This document shows positions 1-7,171 of a DNA stretch of 53,804 bases, piece by piece. Origin of the DNA: CAYWIT01 sp964458415 (GTDB lineage: Bacteria > Pseudomonadota > Alphaproteobacteria > Micavibrionales > UBA2020); the NCBI GenBank assembly GCA_964458415.1, contig CAYWIT010000017.1:1-53804 (forward strand), in the 5' to 3' direction. A program made the position numbers and the translations under genes. How positions within the stretch are numbered: the stretch's first letter is position 1; each line of letters begins with the position of its first letter. Under the pieces are notes generated by a model. The model was not told the DNA's origin, searched no databases, and saw nothing but the letters and a program-made list of their open reading frames with translations.

Positions 1-26
1 GACCGTTGCAACCGGCTTAGCGTGCT

Positions 27-134
27 TTATTTTCCGTTTTCTGAGGCGACCCCACATTCATCAAGGCCGCCGACAATTTCTTTCAGCTTGTCGAGCTGGC
101 GCAGGTGGTCGAAGGCGAGAACGTCCTGTGTCAT
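27..134 (-). CDS. Small ORF coupled to abiEii (35 aa, unknown)
   Basis: A 35-residue reading frame begins with an ATG that overlaps the TGA of the AbiEii gene (ATGA), an arrangement typical of translational coupling. The product is soluble and charged, with the central stretch LRQLDKLKEIVGGL predicted helical, and it ends at a TAA. I do not recognise a family. It could be a real small partner of the toxin, or the surviving start of a longer gene cut off at the window edge. Only the overlap geometry supports it. Confidence 0.3.
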   Translation of the reverse strand: MTQDVLAFDHLRQLDKLKEIVGGLDECGVASENGK

Positions 135-1153
135 ACGGCGTTGATCCTGTCTTCCAGATCTTTCAGCGCTTCTATGATTTTTGAAAATTCCGGCTTGTCG
201 CCGGCAATCATGTTCTGCATGGCGTTATAATCACGCTTTAAAAACTCTTGTTGTTCCGCTGACGGAACAAGCCGGAATGTGCCGCGCTTTGCGGTTGGAT
301 ACCAATCCCAAGATTCAAAGAAATAGGCGCGTTTGTTTTCAACAATCGCTTCCAGTAATTCCGTGTCTGCGATTGCGCGGGCAACCAGATCCGCGTCCTG
401 GGCCAGATGATGAACGTCGTAATAATGGCGCGAGAAGCGTTCCCGCGGCGGTTTTTCTTCCGGCCGGCAGCAGACAGAATGAAGGATGGTCGCCTTTTCC
501 CAAAAGGTGCGCTCGATCGCCAGCACATTCACGGCAATGGGTATTTTGCCGGTGAATTCGTCCGGGAATTCTTCCTCGATATAGGATTTTACGATGTGCG
601 GCGCTTGCGGCGAACGATCGCCGCGCGCGCCGATTTCAAGCCGGACGAAGGGTTTTATATAGGGGTCTTCTTCGGCAGCGGGATTGCGCGGGTAATCGAA
701 AAACAGGTTCAGCGGATCTTCTTCATCAACACGCAGCGCCGGCGGCGTATCCCCTGCCCTGCCCGCCAGATGTTTTTGAATTTCGGCTTCGAGCCAGGGC
801 GCGAATTCCTGCATGATAAAATCGGTCGTTTTATCGTCGAAAGCCTTGCTTCTTTTCGTGCGCTGCGCGCGGCCAAGATCAGGCTCTTCCAGAGATTTTG
901 CCGGATCGAGTGCAATCAGGCCGCGGTCGATGGTCAGATCCACATCTTCCGAAAATCTATCGATCACCTTATGGGCTTTTGAAAGTGATGTTCCGCCTTT
1001 GAAAGTCAGCGCATCGGCGTACGGCCCGGAAAACAGGAGATCGAGCAGCCAGACGACCCAATAATCTTTCTCAATGATAGCATGGCCCCGTTCGGTTTTT
1101 TGAAACGCTCTTTCAACAAGCAGGGCTAGGGTTTCACGGTCAAAAGTTGTCAT
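131..1153 (-). CDS. abiEii: AbiEii-type nucleotidyltransferase toxin
   Basis: Toxin half of a type IV toxin-antitoxin/abortive-infection pair; the family is a DNA-polymerase-beta-like nucleotidyltransferase that stops growth when not neutralised. An early EKDYW motif is followed by the signature FKGGTSLSK and RFSEDVDL, which supply the nucleotide-binding GG-S and the metal-binding D-x-D type acidic residues. A start 15 codons upstream is possible, but the ATG at 1153 is preceded by AGAGGA at good spacing and starts just after the antitoxin stop, so I prefer it (340 aa, normal for the family). The antitoxin gene lies immediately upstream in the same direction. A second, divergent AbiE pair lies near 31.4-32.9 kb. 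Confidence 0.9.
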   Translation of the reverse strand: MTTFDRETLALLVERAFQKTERGHAIIEKDYWVVWLLDLLFSGPYADALTFKGGTSLSKAHKVIDRFSEDVDLTIDRGLIALDPAKSLEEPDLGRAQRTKRSKAFDDKTTDFIMQEFAPWLEAEIQKHLAGRAGDTPPALRVDEEDPLNLFFDYPRNPAAEEDPYIKPFVRLEIGARGDRSPQAPHIVKSYIEEEFPDEFTGKIPIAVNVLAIERTFWEKATILHSVCCRPEEKPPRERFSRHYYDVHHLAQDADLVARAIADTELLEAIVENKRAYFFESWDWYPTAKRGTFRLVPSAEQQEFLKRDYNAMQNMIAGDKPEFSKIIEALKDLEDRINAV

Positions 1154-1161
1154 GTTTTCCT

Positions 1162-1758
1162 CTATACGGAGATCTGGCGCGCGATATCGGCCAGCCACGG
1201 ATTGCGAATATAACGCAGATTATCGTGAATGTCTTTCTTATCGGCTGGTTTTAAATGCTTGGCCGTTTTGTCGATCATATTCTGATCGACATAATCAGGC
1301 CCTATATTGTCGAGCGCCTGCAGCGCCATATACGCCAGGGGGCGTGTCATTGTTTTTGGCAGTGTCGCCTTGTGCAGTTTGACCTTTACATTCCACACCT
1401 GAACGTCGCGGGGTTTTCCTGTCGTGACATAAGCCGTTTTTGCCGGAACCTGTGTGGTCAGGCCCATGCGGTTCGCCGCCGCCGGCCCTGTCGGGTAGAT
1501 GCGATCACCGGTCGCGCGCGCAACTGCGGCGGCGACGTTATACGCGTTCGGCGGAAAATCGCCCATGGACGAGTGTTGGCGCGGATAATCGTACACGCCG
1601 CGGCTGACCTGCCGGATGAAGCCCTGCGCGGTCAGCCGGTGGAGAATCTGGCCCACGTTGTTGCGCGGGCCGAGGTCGAGGAAATCCTTGGGCGTGAAGG
1701 CCCAGCCGCGGCCTTTTCCCTTGATCCGGTTCTTTATTTTTTGCGCTACAGAGGTCAT
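1162..1758 (-). CDS. abiEi: AbiEi-like antitoxin / DUF6088 family
   Basis: Antitoxin and transcriptional repressor of the AbiE pair. The N-terminal ~70 residues look like a winged helix (PKDFLDLGPRNNVGQILHRL, then a GFIRQVSRGVYDYP wing), and the rest resembles the DUF6088/AbiEi antitoxin body. The most 5' start would be a GTG at 1767. The ATG at 1758 has AAGGTG about 6 nt upstream and is the better choice (198 aa). The stop is 8 nt before the toxin ATG, so the two are co-transcribed. A palindrome just upstream fits negative autoregulation, which is established for AbiEi proteins. Confidence 0.82.
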   Translation of the reverse strand: MTSVAQKIKNRIKGKGRGWAFTPKDFLDLGPRNNVGQILHRLTAQGFIRQVSRGVYDYPRQHSSMGDFPPNAYNVAAAVARATGDRIYPTGPAAANRMGLTTQVPAKTAYVTTGKPRDVQVWNVKVKLHKATLPKTMTRPLAYMALQALDNIGPDYVDQNMIDKTAKHLKPADKKDIHDNLRYIRNPWLADIARQISV

Positions 1759-1772
1759 TTTCTTCACCTTAT

Positions 1773-1804
1773 ATGTAACATTCTATCATAGATATTTGTT
1801 ACAT
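1773..1804. promoter_or_regulatory. Palindromic operator upstream of abiEi
   Basis: TGTAACA (1774-1780) and TGTTACA (1797-1803) are perfect inverted repeats, centre to centre 23 bp, just over two helical turns. They sit 16-45 bp upstream of the AbiEi ATG in an AT-rich promoter-like stretch. AbiEi proteins are known to bind inverted repeats in their own promoters, so this is the likely autoregulatory site. Confidence 0.6.
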
Positions 1805-1918
1805 TCAATGTTTATAAAAATGCCTAAATTACATTAGATACCAGTATGTTGACATGGATTGTGTGGCCTATCAACTATGAAAAGATGATTCGGCGCTGTT
1901 TTGTTGCCCCGATCCTGG

Positions 1919-2041
1919 GCGTGTCGCGCCGTTGCCGGCGCGACCAGGCTCTATTCCGCTAGGCGCCGCGCAGCTGCGGCGCAAGCTCCACCGAACCCCG
2001 CCAGGGCGGGTTTCGGCCCTGCGGGTGACGATCCTTCACGC
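1919..2041 (+). ncRNA. Compact multi-stem element, copy 1 (E1)
   Basis: An outer GCGTG/CACGC closes three stems: GTCGCGCCG/CGGCGCGAC (1923-1931 with 1936-1944), a GC-rich arm, and CCGAA-CCCGCC/GGCGGG-TTCGG (1991-2016), then a small CCC/GGG hairpin. Copy 2 at 11594-11690 keeps the unpaired words CCAGGCTCTA and ACGATCCTTCACGC while its first stem has a different, still complementary sequence (CGGGCC/GGCCCG). Such compensating change points to a folded nucleic acid. No known RNA family is recognised. It is directly upstream of the fold-back element ahead of the parB-like gene. Confidence 0.45.
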
Positions 2042-2082
2042 GGTAGCTCTGTAGGTTCCTGCAGCTGACGATGCCGGCGGCC

Positions 2083-2325
2083 GGGCGCGGATCCTGCGTC
2101 CTGCTATTGGCCCCCTTCGGGCCCTTTTTCAAGACCCTCGCCTTCGGCTCGCGCAAAGCGTGAACGGGGGGTATCCCCAACCTTCCCTCGCTGCGCTCGG
2201 TGCAGGCCGGGTGATCCCCCTCCCCCCGTTCAGATCTTGAAAAATTCCCCCCCGCTTGGGAGCCGCTGCGCGGCCCATAGGAAAAGAAGTGCGGCGCGGT
2301 TGTCGTGTCGCATTTCACACCTAAG
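2083..2325 (+). promoter_or_regulatory. Long fold-back element, copy A (upstream of parB-like gene)
   Basis: The element begins with GCGCGG...TGCG and the hairpin GGCCCCCTTCGGGCC. A two-level stem follows: outer TTTTTCAAGA/TCTTGAAAAA (2125-2134 with 2235-2244), a side hairpin, and inner TGAACGGGGGG/CCCCCCGTTCA (2161-2171 with 2222-2232). The apex carries CGCTGCGCT. It ends with a GCCGC/GCGGC hairpin and TAGGAAAAGAAGTGCG before the Shine-Dalgarno of the next gene. Copies B, C, D and F share this layout with different but self-complementary stems. It may be a single-stranded-DNA promoter, a leader RNA or an attenuator. Confidence 0.5.
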
Positions 2326-2342
2326 CAAAAAGGAAACTTAAA

Positions 2343-4118
2343 ATGACTATTCAAACTCTCACAATCGCGCAAATTCAGCCTTCCATCCTGAACCCGCGCA
2401 AATTCTTCGATGATACGACCATTGAAGAACTGGCGCAGTCCATCAAGACCGATGGCCTGTTGCAAAACCTTGTTGTGGCGAAGCCGAAGGGCAAAGCGAA
2501 AAAACACAACATTATCGCGGGGGAACGCCGTTTCCGCGCTATCTCTCACCTGATTGAAAAAGGCGAACTGGACAAGAGTTTTCCGGTGCGCGTTGAAATC
2601 AAGGAAAACCTGACGGACGATGAAGCCCTGCGGATTGCGACCGTGGAGAACGTCCAACGCGAAAACCTCTCCCCTCTGGAAGAAGCCGCCGCGCTTGCCG
2701 CCTTGGTCAAGAACGGCGAGGAACTGGATAACATCGTCGCGCAGACAGGGCTTTCCGTGGCAACCATTCGCCGCCGCCTGACGCTCTTGAACTTGAGCGA
2801 CAAGGTGAAAGAAGCCTTGGCCGAAAAGCAAATCACGCTGTCACAGGCCGAAGCCCTGACCATCGGCAAGCATGAAGATCAGGACGAGGTGCTGGATGAT
2901 GTTATCGAGGGCTATTACACCGCCCCCGATGAAATCAAGGACAAGCTGGTGGGCGATTTGCCGAGCCTGTCCATGGCGATTTTCCCGCAAGAACAATATA
3001 CGGGAACTTTCACCAAAGACCTGCTGGCCGAGGAAAACGCCACTTACTTTGACGATGTGGAGCAGTTTGAAACACTGCAAAAACAGGCGGCAGAGCAGAA
3101 AGTGGCCGAATACGCCCAAACCCATGAATGGGCTGAATTGCAGGAGGGCTATTCTTTCAGCCGTTGGCAGTATGGCGAAGCCGAAGAAGGAGAGAAAGGC
3201 GGCGTTGTCGTGTTTCTCAAGAATTCCGGTGATGTTGAAATCTATGAAGGCCTGACCAAAACCAAGGCCACGGCATCAACCGCGAAAGCCCTGAAAGCCA
3301 AGGAGAAGGATTTTTACCCGACCCCTCTCCGCCGCTATATGGGGATGCACAAGAGCCTTGCGGTTCAGGCCGCAATCCTCGGCAACCCCCGCAAGGCAAA
3401 GGAACTGGCTGTTGCCAACAAACTGGCGCGGTTCAAAGCCCATGATTGCTTGCGGTATTTTGAACTGGAAGGCGGGATGCCCCCTGCCCTCGCCGTTATC
3501 AACCAGCAAGCGGAAATCCTGCTATCTGACCTGAAAATTCAGGCCGATGAAGAAAAGCCTGTCTGGAAAACGCTTGGTGGTTTCTTCCATACCGATGAAG
3601 AAGAAGCCTATGACACCATCCAAAGCCTAACGGACGCGCAACTGGAAGCCATCCTTGTATTCTTGGAGGTCTGCGAATTCGGGCAGGACATGGTGGACAG
3701 GCTGGACACGCACGAAGGCAGTTTGTTCAACAAAATCGCCAAAGACCTTGCCGTGGATATGCGCGATTACTGGCGGCCTGACGAGGGCTTTCTTAATCGC
3801 CGGAACAAGGTGCAACTGCAAGCCCTGATGAACGAGTCCGGCGCATCGGCAAAGCTGGCAAGCGCGTCCGAATACAAAAAGGGCGAACTGGTCAAATCCC
3901 TGACCAAGTTTTTCCAGAGCGCGAAGAAGGCGAAAAAGCCGACTGAAACCGACCTCAAGGCAAATGACTGGTTGCCGGAAGCCATGAACTTCCCCGCCAT
4001 CGACCCCGACCGCAAAGAGCCGGAAGCGGACGACATGGACGAGGATTTCGAGGACGAAGATGAAGTCCAAGGTGAAGAAGGCGAACTGGACGATGAGGAC
4101 TACGCCGAAGCCGCCTAA
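2343..4118 (+). CDS. ParB/Spo0J-family protein, long plasmid form
   Basis: 591 aa. The N-terminal ~190 residues are a canonical ParB core: NPRK near the start, the CTP-binding motif GERRFRA, ENVQRENLSPLEEA, and a helix-turn-helix around IVAQTGLSVATIRRRL. The remaining ~400 residues are a large C-terminal region of unknown function ending in a very acidic tail (DEDFEDEDE). This long form is common on alphaproteobacterial plasmids, often near ArdC, and is distinct from the short partition ParB of repABC operons. ParB proteins bind CTP and load onto DNA at parS. It could serve partition, or act on incoming DNA like other leading-region ParB-like proteins. The start follows AAGGAAA. parA lies 6.4 kb away, so this is not a classical parAB operon. 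A parS-like site is at 11739. Confidence 0.85.
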   Translation: MTIQTLTIAQIQPSILNPRKFFDDTTIEELAQSIKTDGLLQNLVVAKPKGKAKKHNIIAGERRFRAISHLIEKGELDKSFPVRVEIKENLTDDEALRIATVENVQRENLSPLEEAAALAALVKNGEELDNIVAQTGLSVATIRRRLTLLNLSDKVKEALAEKQITLSQAEALTIGKHEDQDEVLDDVIEGYYTAPDEIKDKLVGDLPSLSMAIFPQEQYTGTFTKDLLAEENATYFDDVEQFETLQKQAAEQKVAEYAQTHEWAELQEGYSFSRWQYGEAEEGEKGGVVVFLKNSGDVEIYEGLTKTKATASTAKALKAKEKDFYPTPLRRYMGMHKSLAVQAAILGNPRKAKELAVANKLARFKAHDCLRYFELEGGMPPALAVINQQAEILLSDLKIQADEEKPVWKTLGGFFHTDEEEAYDTIQSLTDAQLEAILVFLEVCEFGQDMVDRLDTHEGSLFNKIAKDLAVDMRDYWRPDEGFLNRRNKVQLQALMNESGASAKLASASEYKKGELVKSLTKFFQSAKKAKKPTETDLKANDWLPEAMNFPAIDPDRKEPEADDMDEDFEDEDEVQGEEGELDDEDYAEAA

Positions 4119-4127
4119 TGCCTGACC

Positions 4128-4156
4128 GAGCCACCCGCCGCAAGCGCGGGTGGCTC
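4128..4156 (+). terminator. GC-rich hairpin between parB-like and methylase genes
   Basis: GAGCCACCCGC and GCGGGTGGCTC form a perfect 11-bp stem just after the ParB-like stop. It is followed by CCCTTTCCCC rather than a U-run, so it is more likely an mRNA-stabilising or attenuating hairpin than a strong intrinsic terminator. Confidence 0.4.
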
Positions 4157-4199
4157 CCCTTTCCCCTTCAATCCCCGATTTAAAAATGGAGATTTACCC

Positions 4200-5648
4200 A
4201 TGTTTGGAACCGAATTTTTCCCTACCCCTAAATCCGTCATTCACAAGATGCTGAAAAAGATTTCGCCCGATGCCCGCCATTTCCTTGAGCCGAGCGCAGG
4301 GAAAGGCGACATTGCCGAAGCGATTGTCGAGAAAAAAGGCCGCTATACCCGCGACAAGGTGGACTGTATCGAATGTGCGCCGGAACTGGTGGCGGTGCTG
4401 ACGGACAAGGAATTCCCTGTTGTCGGGCATGACTGGCTGGATTACAGCGGCGTTTGCTATTATGACGCGATTGTAATGAACCCGCCTTTTTCCAATGGCG
4501 ACGACCATCTTTTGAAGGCGTGGGATTTCCTGCACAACGGCGAGATCGTCTGCCTTCTGAACGAAGAAACCATCAAAAACCCGCACACCGCCGCGAGGAA
4601 GCGTCTGGCCGCCATCATCGAGAAACACGGCGAAGTCGAATTCTTGGGCGATGTTTTCAGCAAGGCCGAACGCAAGACCGGCGTGAATGTCGCTATGGTC
4701 TATCTCAAGAAAGAGTCGCAGGACGATACGATAGACCTATGGGCGAACGTCACGGCGGAAAAGGCCGTGAAGGACGACATTGGCGGGGATGCCAATATGC
4801 TGGCTATCAGGGATAATCTCGGCAATATGCAGCATTACTATGATAAGGCTAATGAACATATGCACATGGCCTTCCAGCACATCCGCAAGGCCGGCCTGTA
4901 CCTTTCCGCTAACGATATTTATATCGGGCAGGACTACGATAAAATCCTTGAACTGGCCTATAAGAATATCAACGATGCCAAGGCCGAGTTTGGCCGCAAG
5001 CATCGGCGGGATGCGTGGATGCACGTTTTCAGCCAGATGGAATTTCACAAATGGCTGGACAAGAAGCAGCGGGAAGATTTTGTCCGCGACATTGAGCGCA
5101 ACGGCAATATCCCGTTCACGAAAGAGAATATCAGGGGAACGCTCGAAAACGTGTTCCTGCAGCGCGGGCAGCTTTTTGAACAGTCCGTAGCGAATGTTTT
5201 TGACGAACTGACCCGCTATTACAAGGGCAATACGAACCACACGGAAGGCTGGAAAACCAATGACAGCTACAAGGTCAATAAAAAAATCGTCTTTCCGTGG
5301 GGCTGTAAATTCGAGAAGGATTACGGGCGGCGGTTTTGTACCTATCACGGCTCGCAAATCGACATTTACCACGATCTTGACCGTGTTCTATGCGTCCTGT
5401 CCGGCAAGGATTTTGCCAAATGCGGCACGATTGCACAGGCCATGCACCGGAAATTCGAGATTTTGGGCCGTGATGTAAGGCAAGGTTTCGACAACGAAAC
5501 CGAAAGCGAATTCTTCCATATAAAATTCTGGATGAAGGGAACGGTTCACCTGACGTTCAAGGACAAGGATTTATGGGCGCGGTTCAACATCACGGCGGCC
5601 AAGGGCAAGCAGTGGCTCGGCCAGCAGACACAGAAGGAGGCCGCATAA
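4200..5648 (+). CDS. Orphan SAM-dependent DNA methyltransferase with DUF4942
   Basis: 482 aa. The N-terminal ~175 residues are a class I methyltransferase: FFPTPKSV entry, SAM-binding LEPSAGKGDIAEAI, an acidic VDCIECAP strand, and catalytic NPPF typical of N6-adenine (gamma-type) DNA methylases. The C-terminal ~280 residues match the DUF4942 type (WKTNDSYKVNKKIVFPWG; WMKGTVHLTFKD). No restriction endonuclease is nearby, so it is an orphan enzyme. In this setting it would plausibly modify plasmid DNA against host restriction. It starts after GGAG and overlaps the next gene by one base (TAATG). DNA substrate and specificity cannot be read from the sequence. Confidence 0.85.
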   Translation: MFGTEFFPTPKSVIHKMLKKISPDARHFLEPSAGKGDIAEAIVEKKGRYTRDKVDCIECAPELVAVLTDKEFPVVGHDWLDYSGVCYYDAIVMNPPFSNGDDHLLKAWDFLHNGEIVCLLNEETIKNPHTAARKRLAAIIEKHGEVEFLGDVFSKAERKTGVNVAMVYLKKESQDDTIDLWANVTAEKAVKDDIGGDANMLAIRDNLGNMQHYYDKANEHMHMAFQHIRKAGLYLSANDIYIGQDYDKILELAYKNINDAKAEFGRKHRRDAWMHVFSQMEFHKWLDKKQREDFVRDIERNGNIPFTKENIRGTLENVFLQRGQLFEQSVANVFDELTRYYKGNTNHTEGWKTNDSYKVNKKIVFPWGCKFEKDYGRRFCTYHGSQIDIYHDLDRVLCVLSGKDFAKCGTIAQAMHRKFEILGRDVRQGFDNETESEFFHIKFWMKGTVHLTFKDKDLWARFNITAAKGKQWLGQQTQKEAA

Positions 5649-6016
5649 TGTCCGTTTCCTCGCATCAAACGCCGCGCACCCGCTTAGTTTGGCGCAACCT
5701 AGCGGAATGGCTGGACGCCGCCTTTGTTTTGGAACAAAGGCGCGCCAGTTACTTGAAAAACCGGCAAAGGCTTCTCCACGTTCAGGCTTTGCCGGTCAGC
5801 CTGATTTGGGATGAACGCGCCGAAGAAACCCTGCAACGCGCCCTCGATCTTTTGACCGGCTTTTCCGGCTTTCGTCAGCCCCCTCGCGGGCAGCGGGCGG
5901 ATGCCGCGCATACGCCGCTGATTTCGGCCATCAAGAACAGGATGAAGCTGCTGGAGCGTCAACGCGATATGGATTCCATGCCGGACGGTCATAACAGCCG
6001 CCATCGTTTCCCCTGA
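5648..6016 (+). CDS. Hypothetical protein (122 aa), coupled to the methylase
   Basis: Starts at the ATG of a TAATG overlap with the methylase stop, with AAGGAGG 8 nt upstream inside that gene, so translation is coupled. The product is basic and mostly helical (WRNLAEWLDAAFVLEQRRAS; LISAIKNRMKLLERQRDMD), with no signal peptide or membrane segment. I do not recognise a family. The tight coupling suggests a helper of the methylase, but nothing in the residues shows a catalytic site. Confidence 0.65.
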   Translation: MSVSSHQTPRTRLVWRNLAEWLDAAFVLEQRRASYLKNRQRLLHVQALPVSLIWDERAEETLQRALDLLTGFSGFRQPPRGQRADAAHTPLISAIKNRMKLLERQRDMDSMPDGHNSRHRFP

Positions 6017-6025
6017 TATTTTAAC

Positions 6026-6238
6026 GGGCGGGCGGCGCAGGGTTTGCGCTGTCCGTCCCCTTCCCTCTTGCTGCTGTCCAAGCCTGTTGCCTGTTTATGT
6101 GCAATTTACGGGCTTGCCGCGTTTTGCAATCAGTTTTTTCCCCGCCTGTCGGCTTCCTCGCGCAATTCAAAAAACGGTTTGCAAAAGCGCGGGCGGGCAG
6201 CCCGTTCCCCAATTTGCACAAGGCAATCAGGCCTTGGA
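6026..6238 (+). promoter_or_regulatory. Long fold-back element, copy F
   Basis: A 5' GC hairpin (GGGCGG...CCGTCC, with GCGCA/TGCGC inside) is followed by an outer stem TGTGCAA/TTGCACA (6098-6104 with 6214-6220) extended by ACGGGCT/AGCCCGT (6108-6114 with 6199-6205). The inner stem CCGCGTTTTGCAA pairs with 6179-6192 with one bulge and continues as GTTTTTT/AAAAAAC (6133-6139 with 6169-6175). The layout is that of copies A-D with unrelated stem sequence. It fills the gap before the 69-aa gene. Confidence 0.45.
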
Positions 6239-6258
6239 GCAAGAGAAAGGAACTTCCA

Positions 6259-6468
6259 ATGTCTAACAAACCAACGCACTACGTTTACCACGTTAAAAGC
6301 TATCAATCGCAGGGTGAAACGAAGGATATCTGGACGCGCATCGGTGCCGCCTGGATACATGAGGACGGTGACGGCTTTAACCAGCAACTCGACCTGGTTC
6401 CGCTTGACGGCCGCATCGTCACGCGCCGCGCCAAGGAAAAAGACGCAACGTCCGAAGAAGCGGCTTAA
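6259..6468 (+). CDS. Small conserved plasmid protein (69 aa)
   Basis: Starts at ATG 6259 about 7 nt after AAAGGAA. The pattern KDIWTRIGAAWIHEDGDGFN...LDLVPLDGRIVTR is one I recognise from short uncharacterised proteins on alphaproteobacterial plasmids; it suggests a small beta-rich fold. No function is known to me. It is a single-gene unit with fold-back element F upstream and an intrinsic terminator just downstream. Confidence 0.7.
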   Translation: MSNKPTHYVYHVKSYQSQGETKDIWTRIGAAWIHEDGDGFNQQLDLVPLDGRIVTRRAKEKDATSEEAA

Positions 6469-6484
6469 TCAGGCAACCTTCAAG

Positions 6485-6520
6485 AACCGTCCGGTCGATA
6501 CAGATCGGGCGGTTTTTTTT
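6485..6520 (+). terminator. Intrinsic terminator after the 69-aa gene
   Basis: AACCGTCCGGTC (6485-6496) pairs with GATCGGGCGGTT (6503-6514), allowing G-U pairs, and is followed by an eight-T run. A sister terminator of nearly the same sequence follows the PcfJ/DUF6878 gene at 8302. Confidence 0.85.
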
Positions 6521-6529
6521 ATGGGTTTT

Positions 6530-6775
6530 CTGGCGCGGGCTGCGGACGCCCGCTTTCGCGGTGCGGTGTTGTTTGTCTTAGGCCCCCTTCGGTCCCGGTT
6601 GTCAAGACTCTCACTGGCGCATCCGCGCCTGTTCGCGCAAGCGTGACAGGCCGGTATCCCCGTTCTTCCGCGCTGCGCTTGTGCAGAACGGGTGATCCCC
6701 CTCCGGCCTGTCAAGTCATGGACAACCTCCCCCCGCTTTGTAGGCCGCGTTCGCGGCGCTCTTAGGAAAGAAGTG
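6530..6775 (+). promoter_or_regulatory. Long fold-back element, copy B
   Basis: Starts GGCGCGGGCTGCGGACGCC, then a GGCCCCCTTCGG hairpin. The outer stem is TTGTC..GAC with GTC..GACAA (6599-6608 with 6715-6725). The perfect inner 11-bp stem is TGACAGGCCGG/CCGGCCTGTCA (6644-6654 with 6703-6713). The apical stem is CCCGTTCT/AGAACGGG around CGCTGCGCT. The 3' hairpin GGCCGC/GCGGC leads to TTAGGAAAGAAGTGCG. Stem sequences differ from copy A but pairing is kept. Confidence 0.5.
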
Positions 6776-6817
6776 CGACCTGCACTTTTTTAACCGAGAG
6801 CATGAAAGGAAAAGACC

Positions 6818-7171
6818 ATGACTCACCCCTACTATCACGCCGTATCATCGGCAAAATTATTCGGCGGCAAGCCGGAGGACTATCTTGCCATCCACAACTG
6901 GTTTGATGCCACGAAAGAGAGCTTTGCCGATTTCCGGCATAGAGCCTTGCGCCATCATGCCGAAGGCGTTTTCGAGTGTGAGCGCGTTTTCGGCGTCACC
7001 CTGACCAACAGCGCGGGCAAGGAAGTTCCTGTCCGTTATGTCGGGGAACAGCACGTTATGGAGGATTGCGGACGTATTCCATCCGTTGCCGACTGGCTTT
7101 CAAAAATCCAGCCGGAAGCATGGATGACCCGCGCCACCAAAGTCGGCGCACAATCGCGGAGGGCTGCATAA
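6818..7171 (+). CDS. DUF6915 family protein
   Basis: 117 aa. The start HPYYHAVSSAKLFGG followed by DYLAIHNWFDATKESFADFRHRALRHHAEGVF is the hallmark I associate with DUF6915, a small His-rich plasmid and phage family without known function. The conserved histidines (HRALRHHAEG) could bind metal, but this is speculation. It starts after GAAAGGAAAAG and overlaps the next gene by one base (TAATG), so the two are translated together. Fold-back element B sits directly upstream. Confidence 0.75.
   Translation: MTHPYYHAVSSAKLFGGKPEDYLAIHNWFDATKESFADFRHRALRHHAEGVFECERVFGVTLTNSAGKEVPVRYVGEQHVMEDCGRIPSVADWLSKIQPEAWMTRATKVGAQSRRAA

Noticed and set aside
1959..2831. Long reverse open frame across the gap upstream of the parB-like gene
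   Set aside because: It runs antisense to the ParB core and through the stems of E1 and element A; no family features and no ribosome site.
6044..6646. Forward open frame of ~200 codons through element F and the 69-aa gene
   Set aside because: It overlaps the better supported 69-aa gene in another frame and covers hairpins and a terminator; Arg/Pro-rich composition is typical of a shadow frame.
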